A stretch of DNA of 33,651 nt from Aalborgiella sp043769295 (lineage in GTDB: Bacteria; Pseudomonadota; Gammaproteobacteria; Burkholderiales; Burkholderiaceae_C), in assembly GCA_043769295.1 (NCBI GenBank), contig JAYVJL010000052.1:1-33651 (forward strand), written 5' to 3'. Position numbers and translations under genes: made by a program. This document shows positions 16,442 to 23,946 of the stretch, in pieces (within the stretch, counting starts at the first letter, position 1; each line of letters starts with the position of its first letter). The notes under the pieces were generated by a model. That model did no database searches, had not been told where the DNA came from, and saw only the letters and a list, made by a program, of their open reading frames with translations.

Positions 16442-16896
16442 CTTTGAAAGTAAGTACCAAATCTGTGACGATAGATGCGGATCAAATTCGTAATTTGATT
16501 CCCCACGCTGGGAGTATGTGTCTGTTGGACAAAGTGCTATCTTTTGATGCACAGGGGATAGTCTGCATCGCCCGCTCTCATCGCCTGCACACGAACCCAC
16601 TGCGCGAAAACAATATGCTGCATGCGGTCTGCGGCATTGAGTACGCTGCTCAAGCGATGGCTTTACATGGTGCTTTGATTTCGTCCACCCCTTTCAAAAC
16701 ACCGAGAGCGGGTCGATTGGCTGGCGTCCGCTCGGTGAAATTTACTGTTTCCAGATTGGACGATATTCCAGAAGATCTTGAAATAGACGCAACCCAATTG
16801 ATGGGGGATGAAAATAGCATGGTCTACGAGTTCACAGTAAAAACCCCCCATCGCGTCTTGCTCAACGGCAAGGCAACTGTTGTCCTGATTTCTTGA
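16438..16896 (+). CDS. ApeP-like 3-hydroxyacyl-ACP dehydratase (hotdog fold)
   Basis: This is a 152-residue hotdog-fold protein. The N-terminal block IPHAGSMCLLD is the FabZ/ApeP counterpart of IPHRYPFLLVD, and GIEYAAQAMALHGAL forms the central helix. It should dehydrate 3-hydroxyacyl-ACP during polyene elongation, together with the ApeI-like protein encoded at 19189-19503. The TTG start at 16438 overlaps the chain-length-factor stop (TTGA). A second TTG two codons on (16444) is an equal alternative, and no ATG precedes the conserved block. The reductase gene follows after 18 bases. Confidence 0.83.
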   Translation: MTLKVSTKSVTIDADQIRNLIPHAGSMCLLDKVLSFDAQGIVCIARSHRLHTNPLRENNMLHAVCGIEYAAQAMALHGALISSTPFKTPRAGRLAGVRSVKFTVSRLDDIPEDLEIDATQLMGDENSMVYEFTVKTPHRVLLNGKATVVLIS

Positions 16897-16914
16897 ATAC
16901 CCACTTTCTTAATT

Positions 16915-17649
16915 ATGTCTAATGAAAACGCCAAAAGAGCACTGGTAACCGGCGGAAGCGGCGCACTTGGCTCTGCCATCTGCGAACGACTGGCACAAGA
17001 TGGGTTTGAAGTTTTTATCCATGCAAACAATGCCATTGGTGCCGCAACCGAGCTCAAGAAAAAAATACTGATGTCTGGGGGTCTGGCTGAAGCACTGCAA
17101 TTTGATGTGACCGATGCTCAGGCCACATCAGGCGTATTGCTACCCCTGACAGAGGAAAAAGCTTTTCAAGTGATCGTCAACTGTGCGGGCATACACGACG
17201 ATGCCGTATTTGCGGGTATGCAACCAGCACAATGGAACCGGGTAATTGATGTCTCGCTGAATGGATTTTTCAATGTGACTCAACCCCTCATGTTGCCCAT
17301 GCTGAGAACCAGGTACGGGCGGATCATCAACATATCCTCAGTAGCTGCGATAGCGGGCAATCGTGGACAAGTCAATTATGCGGCAGCAAAAGCTGCACTT
17401 CATGGTGCCACAAAAGCATTGGCACAAGAGGTTGCCAGTCGCGGTGTCACTGTCAATGTGGTTGCGCCTGGAATTATTGAGTCTCCCATGATTGAGGGCG
17501 TTTTCGATGCTGACACGGTTGCGCGAATTGTGCCTATGAAACGCGTCGGTAAATCAACAGAAGTAGCCGCTTTGGTCGCTTTTTTGGCCAGCAAAGATGC
17601 TGGCTACATCACCGGGCAAATCATTTCAATCAATGGTGGAATGATTTAG
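16915..17649 (+). CDS. 3-oxoacyl-ACP reductase, FabG/ApeQ type
   Basis: This is a 244-residue short-chain dehydrogenase. The NADP-binding motif is VTGGSGALGSAI (residues 11-22), NCAGIHDDA is the NAG block, and the catalytic residues Ser142, Tyr155 and Lys159 are in NISSVAA and NYAAAKAAL. The C-terminal GYITGQIISINGGMI is typical of FabG. It reduces 3-ketoacyl-ACP to 3-hydroxyacyl-ACP ahead of the dehydratases. It is the last gene of the plus-strand unit and converges on the LolA-like gene with only 7 bases between the stops, so no terminator hairpin fits between them. No separate enoyl reductase is present in the cluster, as expected if double bonds are kept. Confidence 0.92.
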   Translation: MSNENAKRALVTGGSGALGSAICERLAQDGFEVFIHANNAIGAATELKKKILMSGGLAEALQFDVTDAQATSGVLLPLTEEKAFQVIVNCAGIHDDAVFAGMQPAQWNRVIDVSLNGFFNVTQPLMLPMLRTRYGRIINISSVAAIAGNRGQVNYAAAKAALHGATKALAQEVASRGVTVNVVAPGIIESPMIEGVFDADTVARIVPMKRVGKSTEVAALVAFLASKDAGYITGQIISINGGMI

Positions 17650-17656
17650 TCGTCTA

Positions 17657-18244
17657 CTATTCAGCGGCAATTCGAACGGGGCGGCCTAAAGTCATCAACG
17701 ACCAATCACCATCCGTCAGCGTTGTTTCCACCGTATGCACATAGCTGCCCTCACCAACGAATCGGATTTCTTTCAAGGTAATGAATAATTTGCTACTTTT
17801 GGGTTTGAGAACCAACTGCCATTTATTCACCGGGCCGCTCAAGGTCCATCCGAAATATTTTTCAATCCCTTCTTGATCCCCTCTAAAAGTCGCCGTCAAA
17901 CTTTTGACAAGGGAAGCCATATCGACAAACTCATCCAGCATCATGCTGCGTTTGAACGAGCCACGCTCAATCGACACCTTGTTACCCTCAACCAACATGG
18001 TTTCGGCCCTAGGCAACTTTGTACGTTTTTCAAGCCGGTCTGGTGCCTGAAATATTAGATCACCGCTTGACTCCACCGGCGAATCCAAAATACGCACGTA
18101 TTTTTTTTCCGTAAATTCGGCTTTTGTATGTTTGCTTGCGGCAAATTGCTGCATAAGACTTTTCATATCAATATCTGCAGCAGATGCAATGTTGAGACAT
18201 AGCGCAGATACCGCTACGCTCATTAAAACGAAAATGTATTTCAT
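17657..18244 (-). CDS. LolA-like outer-membrane lipoprotein carrier homologue
   Basis: This is a 195-residue protein with a clear Sec signal peptide, hydrophobic core FVLMSVAVSALCLNIA and likely cleavage after ASAA, so it is periplasmic. The mature part has the LolA pattern: ADIDMKSLMQQFA near the start, FTEKKYVRIL, a SGDLIFQAPDRLEK strand, and a long beta-rich remainder. LolA proteins carry acylated cargo across the periplasm. Aryl polyene clusters typically contain such a homologue, and moving the lipid-linked pigment to the outer membrane is its inferred job. The start at 18244 (ATG overlapping the acyltransferase TGA) was chosen over one eight codons upstream because it places the signal peptide at the N-terminus. 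Confidence 0.82.
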   Translation of the reverse strand: MKYIFVLMSVAVSALCLNIASAADIDMKSLMQQFAASKHTKAEFTEKKYVRILDSPVESSGDLIFQAPDRLEKRTKLPRAETMLVEGNKVSIERGSFKRSMMLDEFVDMASLVKSLTATFRGDQEGIEKYFGWTLSGPVNKWQLVLKPKSSKLFITLKEIRFVGEGSYVHTVETTLTDGDWSLMTLGRPVRIAAE

Positions 18245-19149
18245 GATGTGCTTGAATTTTCCTGCCAAAAATCGAAAAAATTAAACCAATTGTAGGGAGC
18301 AAGAAGGCAATACTTCTCCAACAAATCAACATAGCGTGTCAATGCCAAATGCGTCGCTTGTTCGCGATCAATGTTGGGGTCTGAGAAATCCATGATCGAC
18401 TCAATGTGAATGCTATATCTATGACCACCCTGATAAATTCCGACCATGAAGTAAACCGGATGCCTCAACATGGCCGCCATCCGAAAGGGCCCAAGCGGCA
18501 ACATGGTTTGTTCACCCAAGAACTTCACCGGCGTATTCCCTGAATCCTCAAAAGATCTATCAGCAAGTACTCCAATCAATGCACCTTGGCTTAACTTCGC
18601 CCTCACTTCCAGCATGGCACCGGGACGGCCCAACGCAATGATGTCCTGTTGCGCATCTGGATTGATGGCTTTCAGCAGTTTTTTGATATTTTGCGCATTT
18701 TCTTCATACATGAGCAGCACCATTTTGAGGGCTGGATGATGCCTGGCTATGCTTCGCACGCTCTCAAAGCTACCCATATGCGCTCCCATCAAAAACATAC
18801 CAATGCCGCTAGAGGCGGTGTCGAATGCCTTGCTATCGCCATCTTGGATTTGAATATCAAATAAATCCAGCCGGCCATTAAGCAAATAAATCCGGTCCAA
18901 AGTGACCACAGCAAAGACATATAAGTGCCGGTATACAGAAAGCGGGCCACTTGCTTGCCCAGGAATTTTTGAAAGGAATTTTCTTGATGCGCTTCGCGCT
19001 TGCGGCGAGGATAGAAAAAAATAGGCCACAGTAGGAATAAGAACCCAACGTGACACGCGTCTGCCAAGATGCATGGCGATCCATGCAATCAGTTTAAGTG
19101 CGAATGTATTGCCTCGCTCACCCTCTGCACTCCAATTTTTCTTGTTCAT
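18241..19149 (-). CDS. LpxL/LpxM-like lysophospholipid acyltransferase
   Basis: This is a 302-residue inner-membrane-associated acyltransferase of the lipid A secondary acyltransferase family. The catalytic HX4E motif is GAHMGSFE (His124, Glu129); a later GVLADRSFE block and the C-terminal PYNWFNFFDFW box match the family. LpxL-type enzymes move an acyl chain from ACP to an amino-sugar or hydroxyacyl group. In several aryl polyene clusters such a domain is fused to a glycosyltransferase; here the GT2 gene at 22080-22862 is separate. It lies between the ApeI-like dehydratase gene and the LolA-like gene, overlapping the latter by 4 bases. Confidence 0.86.
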   Translation of the reverse strand: MNKKNWSAEGERGNTFALKLIAWIAMHLGRRVSRWVLIPTVAYFFLSSPQARSASRKFLSKIPGQASGPLSVYRHLYVFAVVTLDRIYLLNGRLDLFDIQIQDGDSKAFDTASSGIGMFLMGAHMGSFESVRSIARHHPALKMVLLMYEENAQNIKKLLKAINPDAQQDIIALGRPGAMLEVRAKLSQGALIGVLADRSFEDSGNTPVKFLGEQTMLPLGPFRMAAMLRHPVYFMVGIYQGGHRYSIHIESIMDFSDPNIDREQATHLALTRYVDLLEKYCLLAPYNWFNFFDFWQENSSTS

Positions 19150-19188
19150 GTCGTTTGCTTGTAGCCCTGCCGTCGAATCATGAATGAA

Positions 19189-19503
19189 TCAATCAACCAT
19201 CCTGCGCAATTGACCGCTGCAAGCAAGGGTATCTTGCAATCCTGCTTTGCCATTTGCAACATGCACAGCAAATTTAAATCCGTTTGAAGTTGATTCCGAA
19301 AGAGTCAGGTTTAACTCATCGCCAGGGGCAACCGATGCAAGAAATTTGACATTCAATAATGCACAGTGTTCCAACGGGGTATTTGTTTGGGATTGCGCAT
19401 ATGCCATGACGCGCTCTATTAGCAGCACGCCAGGCACAATGGGATTACCGGGGAAGTGCCCAGGAAAACTGGGGTGATTTTGAGGAATGGAAAAACTCTG
19501 CAT
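19189..19503 (-). CDS. ApeI-like dehydratase (small hotdog protein)
   Basis: This is a compact 104-residue single hotdog domain. The signature GHFPGNPIVPGVLLIE carries His16 and Glu30, matching the FabZ/FabA catalytic pair. APGDELNLTL and the following beta strands complete the fold. In aryl polyene loci the small protein next to the AMP-ligase gene is ApeI, a 3-hydroxyacyl-ACP dehydratase working with ApeP. It begins 16 bases after the ligase stop. Its small size is usual for this subfamily. Confidence 0.84.
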   Translation of the reverse strand: MQSFSIPQNHPSFPGHFPGNPIVPGVLLIERVMAYAQSQTNTPLEHCALLNVKFLASVAPGDELNLTLSESTSNGFKFAVHVANGKAGLQDTLACSGQLRRMVD

Positions 19504-19518
19504 TTCGTTGCTTTCAAG

Positions 19519-20862
19519 TCAAATGTCCAGCGGTTTTTGAATCAACTTCAGCAAGACTTCATAGGGCAATTTTCCGGTGCTATTTCTAGGCATCTTCGAT
19601 ACCAACTTCAAAGGTCGGGGTAAAAAAGCAGGCGCAATTTTGCGTCGTAATTCTGCGAGCAAGGTTTCGCTAGAGTGCGTGGGAGCAACGGCAACAACGG
19701 CCAACCGCGCTGTATTACCAAGTCCTTCAGCGTCTTGATGTTGAACAAAGAAAACGCCGTCTTCTACACCGAAAACGGAGAGAAGCTCATGGTTTAAATA
19801 CGCCAATGTCGTGCTCTTTCCCGCAATATTGACCATATCGGCGGTTCTACCATGAAGCGTAAAGATGCATTCATTTTTCAATTCTAAAACATCATTGATC
19901 GGAACAACACCTTCGATTTGATCACCGCTCGCAAAAGAGGTTTTCTCTGATGCATGAATTCGAATGCCCTCAAACGTATGCCAATCACCGGTTTGCGTCG
20001 TTCGCCTGGTCGCTAATTGACCCGTCTCTGTACTGCCATATATCTCCAGCAAACGCGCTGTGGTTTTTTCTTCAGCCAACCTTGCAAGATCGACAGAAAG
20101 CGGTGCTGTTGCGCAAACCAACAAATCAATCGCAGGGGGGGTGGTCACTGCCGTTAAAAACGCTCGCAAGTGGAAAGGCGTGGTCACCAGAGCTCGTGGT
20201 CTGGGCGTAGCAGCCAATACGCGCTCTATATCTGCAGGATAAAACGGTTTGCTAGATTCAAATGATGCTGCATTTTGCATCGCGATAAGAACCGTTGATT
20301 CAAAACCATACATATGTTGTGGGGGCACGGTTCCAATCACCGTATAATGACTGCCGGGCACAACTCCCAAGCGCCGGCCTTCACTTTTCACATTGACAAC
20401 CAATCGACCCCAGGTTTTGCGATGCGCCACCGGTAAGCCCGTACTGCCCGACGTAAACACATGGGCCGCAACGTGCTCTTCAGAAATCATCGGAACCACA
20501 AGATCGGATGCAGGCCTGACTTGAAGCAGCCAGCTCTCCAGATTGGTTTGCGGCAGCTGGATACTGCAATCTGACTCGTCTGTCAGGCAGTACAAGCCTT
20601 CGTGCGTATTGGCCAATTTAACAATCAATTCCTGCGTATGGGTTGACGGCAACAAGCAGCTTTGACCTCTTAACAAAGTCGCGCCAAAACCGACAGCAAA
20701 CGCATAACGATCTTGACACGCCAATAAAACGTACTGGGCTTGTGGCAAACGCTCTACGCATTCATAAACATCCGTCAGATATTGCGCCACAGAAACAGCC
20801 GCGCCACGCCGGTAGGCGAAGGTGTCGCTTAATTCTGCATGGGTAACAAGTGGATGCATCAT
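19519..20862 (-). CDS. AMP-ligase / acyl-ACP synthetase, ApeH-like
   Basis: This is a 447-residue ANL-superfamily enzyme that activates an aromatic acid as the adenylate and loads it onto ACP. Motifs: A3 FTSGSTGLPVAHRKTW, A5 EIYGSTETG, A7-like LHGRTADMVNIAGKSTT, and A10 PRNSTGKLPYE with Lys431 as the adenylation lysine. It is shorter than typical acyl-CoA synthetases but normal for polyene-cluster ligases. The gene follows the COG4648 membrane-protein gene by 14 bases. Its likely substrate is a hydroxybenzoate or hydroxycinnamate starter. No chorismatase or aromatic ammonia-lyase gene was found nearby to supply one. Confidence 0.86.
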   Translation of the reverse strand: MMHPLVTHAELSDTFAYRRGAAVSVAQYLTDVYECVERLPQAQYVLLACQDRYAFAVGFGATLLRGQSCLLPSTHTQELIVKLANTHEGLYCLTDESDCSIQLPQTNLESWLLQVRPASDLVVPMISEEHVAAHVFTSGSTGLPVAHRKTWGRLVVNVKSEGRRLGVVPGSHYTVIGTVPPQHMYGFESTVLIAMQNAASFESSKPFYPADIERVLAATPRPRALVTTPFHLRAFLTAVTTPPAIDLLVCATAPLSVDLARLAEEKTTARLLEIYGSTETGQLATRRTTQTGDWHTFEGIRIHASEKTSFASGDQIEGVVPINDVLELKNECIFTLHGRTADMVNIAGKSTTLAYLNHELLSVFGVEDGVFFVQHQDAEGLGNTARLAVVAVAPTHSSETLLAELRRKIAPAFLPRPLKLVSKMPRNSTGKLPYEVLLKLIQKPLDI

Positions 20863-20876
20863 CTAAATATCAATGA

Positions 20877-21593
20877 TTAAAATTTGGATAACGAGACTGG
20901 TTTTACATCAAGACCCGCTTGATGACTACGATAAGCATCAAATCCATCTTTGAGACTCGCGTGCTTGAATTGCCTGAAAAGATACCTGCGCAGCACGTAC
21001 TCTCCCACAAAGAAAATCACAACTGTAGGCCATTGCAAAAGTACGGCAAATGTCGACCAAACCGGCAAAGATGCAGTCATGAATAGCACCGCAGAGATGA
21101 CGCATGTAACCACAAAAAACAGTGTCCAGGCCAGCGTAACCTTCCGTGCGTAGATCTCGATCTCGGCAGGTAGCACAGGATTCACGATACGCGCAAAGCT
21201 TACAACCAAGGGGGTTGATCCAGCCATCAAGGTGTGCCCAAACACCCAGGCGAGCATGGCATTGGTGCCAACATGCTGAACAAAGTACAAAATCGCAGCA
21301 TTGTCAACCAGAATGGGCCATGCCAACCACAAACCAACCGCTAGAGGCAGAACAGCCAGCACACTAGCAAGAATGGTCTTCCAAACCGACTTTTGCGGGA
21401 TAAAGCGGCTTGCAAGCAACTTGCCCATGCACTGAAATATAAAAATCGCCAAAACCACCGCAGGGACCCCAAGAGCCAACGCTGCGGCAATTTTCTTACC
21501 CTCTGGCAAAACCAGTGCAAAGTGGCTCGCAAACGTGTATCCAGCAATCAATGCGGCAATCAGTACACCTTTGAGCAACCCATTTTCCTTCAC
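20877..21593 (-). CDS. COG4648-family integral membrane protein
   Basis: This is a 238-residue protein with about six to seven hydrophobic segments (roughly residues 8-28, 33-55, 68-92, 98-120, 150-172 and 178-200) and a charged C-terminus. It resembles the COG4648 predicted membrane proteins found between ACP and AMP-ligase genes of aryl polyene clusters. No catalytic motif could be identified, so no reaction is assigned. It is preceded by the ACP gene (14 bases) and followed by the ligase gene (14 bases). The tight spacing suggests one transcript. Confidence 0.75.
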   Translation of the reverse strand: MKENGLLKGVLIAALIAGYTFASHFALVLPEGKKIAAALALGVPAVVLAIFIFQCMGKLLASRFIPQKSVWKTILASVLAVLPLAVGLWLAWPILVDNAAILYFVQHVGTNAMLAWVFGHTLMAGSTPLVVSFARIVNPVLPAEIEIYARKVTLAWTLFFVVTCVISAVLFMTASLPVWSTFAVLLQWPTVVIFFVGEYVLRRYLFRQFKHASLKDGFDAYRSHQAGLDVKPVSLSKF

Positions 21594-21607
21594 TGCAATC
21601 GCTTCTT

Positions 21608-21904
21608 TTATTTAGTACGTTCCTGGGCGATGTACCGGCTGAGTGCACCAATCGAGGCAAAGCTTTCTATATTCTTGGGATCGTCAGATCGCATTTGAAA
21701 TCCGTATCGTTTTGAAACAGCCAATGCAATTTCAAGGATATCGATGGAATCCAAGCCAAGTCCGTCGCCATACAGCGGCGTGTCTGAAGTGACCTCACTC
21801 GGTTTGACCTCCAGATTTAAGGCGCTGATAAGCAATTGGATGACTTCTGCTTCGAGCTCATGCTGCGGAACAACGACATTTGCCGACACTTTGGATGATT
21901 CCAT
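21608..21904 (-). CDS. Acyl carrier protein (second of two)
   Basis: This is a 98-residue ACP. The phosphopantetheine attachment site is GLGLDSIDILE with Ser53. The preceding TPLYGDGLG and following YGFQMRSDD segments are typical of polyene and fatty-acid ACPs. The ATG at 21904 was chosen; a longer reading frame from 21991 adds 29 residues of atypical sequence overlapping the putative promoter. It is the first gene of the unit that includes the ligase, so it is the probable acceptor of the aryl starter. It is distinct from the ACP at 7532-7816. Confidence 0.9.
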   Translation of the reverse strand: MESSKVSANVVVPQHELEAEVIQLLISALNLEVKPSEVTSDTPLYGDGLGLDSIDILEIALAVSKRYGFQMRSDDPKNIESFASIGALSRYIAQERTK

Positions 21905-21963
21905 TAAACTTGACCTATTTATTGGGTTGCGCAAGAACACTTTACTTTTGTTTGAAACGCATT

Positions 21964-21979
21964 TGCAATAACTATTGCA
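21964..21979. promoter_or_regulatory. Candidate operator: 16-bp perfect palindrome
   Basis: TGCAATA-AC-TATTGCA has perfect 7-bp arms. It lies in the 175-base region between the divergent ACP and GT2 genes, 60 bases upstream of the ACP ATG. On the minus strand TTGACT (-35-like) precedes it. It is unlike the palindrome at 10351-10363, so a different factor would be expected. The regulator is unknown. Confidence 0.4.
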
Positions 21980-22079
21980 TTGAGTCAACAATCAGCTGCT
22001 TGCAAGATTTTATCACCCGTCTTATTTCGCATTTTTCGTTATTTACCATTCATCTTCGAGAGCGACCGCTCTTTCCATC

Positions 22080-22862
22080 ATGCGCCATAGTCCTTCCCCT
22101 ACGCACCTCGTCCTGATCCCTTGTTACAACCCTGGAGCTAACGTCGTCAACGTCGTTCTGGCCGCACGTGAGCAATGGTCGCCGGTATGGCTTGTCGTGG
22201 ACGGCAGCACCGATGGCAGCACAACCCTGCTGCAAGAATTTGCGGCTCAACATACCGGCATCGAAGTTTTTGTACAAGCCACGAATGGTGGCAAAGGCAG
22301 TGCCGTTTTTTTAGGCATCTCAGAAGCACTCAAACGCGGGTACACGCACGCCCTGACGATGGATGCTGATGGTCAACATCCTGCAGATTTAATTCCAGCA
22401 TTCATGGCGCGCTCCATGGCTGAACCCAAAAGTCTGATCTTGGGTAAACCCATATTTGACAGCAGCGCACCTGCTTTACGCGTGAATGGAAGAAAAGTAT
22501 CCAATGGTTGGGCTAATTTGGAGACCTTGTGGGCAGGTGTGGGTGACTCTTTGTACGGCTTTCGGGTGTATCCGATGCAAGAATTGTACAAAATCATGTC
22601 CCAAAATCACTGGATGCGCAGATTCGACTTTGATCCTGAAGCCGCCGTACGACTGTGCTGGGAAGGTCTTAAGCCCTGCAATATAGATGCCCCGGTGAAA
22701 TACCTGAGCACGGAACAGGGCGGCGTTTCACATTTCAAATATCTGCGTGACAACGTCCTGCTGACCTGGATGCACACGCGCTTGTTTATCGAGTTTCTAA
22801 TCAGGCTACCCAAGCTAATTACAAATCGCCAAACCAACAAGTCATCAAAACCCCGAGTTTGA
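22080..22862 (+). CDS. Family 2 glycosyltransferase
   Basis: This is a 260-residue GT-A fold glycosyltransferase. The N-terminal strand HLVLIPCYNPG, the nucleotide-binding VVDGSTDGS and the metal-binding MDADGQH (Asp95 and Asp97) are clear. The C-terminal region (about residues 215-250) is amphipathic and basic, suggesting membrane association. It transfers a sugar from a nucleotide or polyprenyl donor to a lipid-type acceptor. It is divergent from the ACP-to-LolA unit and is the last gene of the cluster before GC content rises. With the LpxL-like acyltransferase and the deacetylase it suggests a glycolipid anchor; this is inference. In some aryl polyene clusters the GT and acyltransferase are fused. 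Confidence 0.87.
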   Translation: MRHSPSPTHLVLIPCYNPGANVVNVVLAAREQWSPVWLVVDGSTDGSTTLLQEFAAQHTGIEVFVQATNGGKGSAVFLGISEALKRGYTHALTMDADGQHPADLIPAFMARSMAEPKSLILGKPIFDSSAPALRVNGRKVSNGWANLETLWAGVGDSLYGFRVYPMQELYKIMSQNHWMRRFDFDPEAAVRLCWEGLKPCNIDAPVKYLSTEQGGVSHFKYLRDNVLLTWMHTRLFIEFLIRLPKLITNRQTNKSSKPRV

Positions 22863-22871
22863 GGCTCACCC

Positions 22872-23410
22872 CTACAAAATCCGATTGAACCAAAGCATGG
22901 ACAACCCCGCCGAAGCGACCGCCAATGCTGCGGCTATCAACGCCAAAAGTCCTGCGATTTCGGTTTCCTTTTTCTCCACCGTCAGGCGCAAACTGAGGGT
23001 TTCTTCGTCAAGTTTCACGCGCATGGACCAGCCTTCAAAACCAATGGTTTCGCCACTCACCGTGCCAATACCCACGGTAAAGACACGAACACCCCGTTCA
23101 GATGCCAATTTGGCCGCCTCCAGCGAATCCACTCCGGTGGTACGTTGTCCATCGGTCAACAAAATGATCGCTGCTGAAGTATAAGAACCAAGAGCTACGG
23201 GCGTGAATGGTTTTTTTCATCTGTTTTAGGCTGATCAATGGAAACACCACGCTGCCGCTCACGGCCGTAGGCCATGGCGCTCAGGTCGATGTCAGCATCG
23301 GGAAACAGCGTGGCCAAAGACGGCACGATGCCGTTGCCAATGGCGGTGCCACGCTGGAGCTGAAAGCGGTCGATGGCGGAGACCAAATCCTCGCGATTCA
23401 AGGTCGGAAT
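22872..23410 (-). pseudogene. Remnant of a vWA-domain protein (BatA-like), frameshifted
   Basis: Two minus-strand frames encode the second half of a von Willebrand A protein of the MoxR-DUF58-BatA type. The first (to 23195) gives PTLNREDLVSAIDRFQLQRGTAIGNG-type and ATLFPDADIDLSAMAYGRE-type sequence. The second (about 23206 to 22872) continues with FTPVALGSYTSAAIILLTDG and ends in a C-terminal membrane helix and a normal stop. They are joined by a frame change at a run of seven T (23211-23217). The N-terminal half of the gene, including the MIDAS DxSxS region, is missing; the remaining 5' end is fused to DUF58 sequence at about 23411. A sequencing error could explain the frameshift but not the missing half. 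Confidence 0.8.
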
Positions 23411-23857
23411 TTGCGCCAATAAACCCAAAGGTTTTTCCCAACCCGGCTCGCTGATGAAGTCGGACACCACAAACACGGTGGAGCGACGCCGCACCATGTT
23501 TGCGGCAGAGCTGAACAGATCAGCCAAGCGGGTGGCACCCAGAGCTACCGGTTTGCGACGCTGCGTCATGGCGTGCATCAACTGCAGCACACGGCGACAA
23601 AACCACTGGAGACGGTGTGTTTAAGTTGGTCGCCCGATCCAAAATCAACCGACGGACTCAGATCGAGCAAAAACCAGGCAGTCATCTCACGGTCTTCGGT
23701 GAAGACCCGTACATGCGGGGTTTGCAGACGGGCGGTGACGTTCCAGTCGATATGAAGGACGTCGTCATGGTGCTGATACTCACGCAGATCGGCCGAATCG
23801 ATGCCTGTTCCCCGCAGCAACGTTTGGTAATCGCCTTGCAACAAACCATCCCTCACT
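23411..23857 (-). pseudogene. Remnant of a DUF58 protein with internal deletion
   Basis: The minus strand from 23856 reads LLQGDYQTLLRGTG, then DLREYQHHDD, HIDWNVTAR and WFLLDLSPSVDFGSG, which is the core of DUF58. At about 23597 the frame ends shortly after SSGFVAV. The other frame resumes with RRVLQLMHAMTQRR and FVVSDFISEPGWEKPLGLLAQ from later in DUF58. So a segment is missing and the frame is lost at that point. At about 23411 the DUF58 sequence joins in frame with the vWA remnant. Intact loci have moxR, DUF58 and vWA genes in order; no moxR gene is present here. Confidence 0.78.
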
Positions 23858-23884
23858 ATTCCCTCACAACACCCTAGAAATACC

Positions 23885-23914
23885 CCTAAAACGGCCTAAA
23901 ACGGCCTAAAACCG
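23885..23914. repeat. Short tandem repeat, 10-bp unit
   Basis: The unit ACGGCCTAAA occurs twice exactly at 23891-23910, with partial copies on both sides (CCCCTAAA before and ACCG after). It lies in the 89-base gap between the DUF58 remnant and the 3' end of the RluF-like gene. No function was recognised. Confidence 0.6.
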
Positions 23915-23946
23915 ATTTAAACCAATTAAGACAGCTTGAAACTTTT

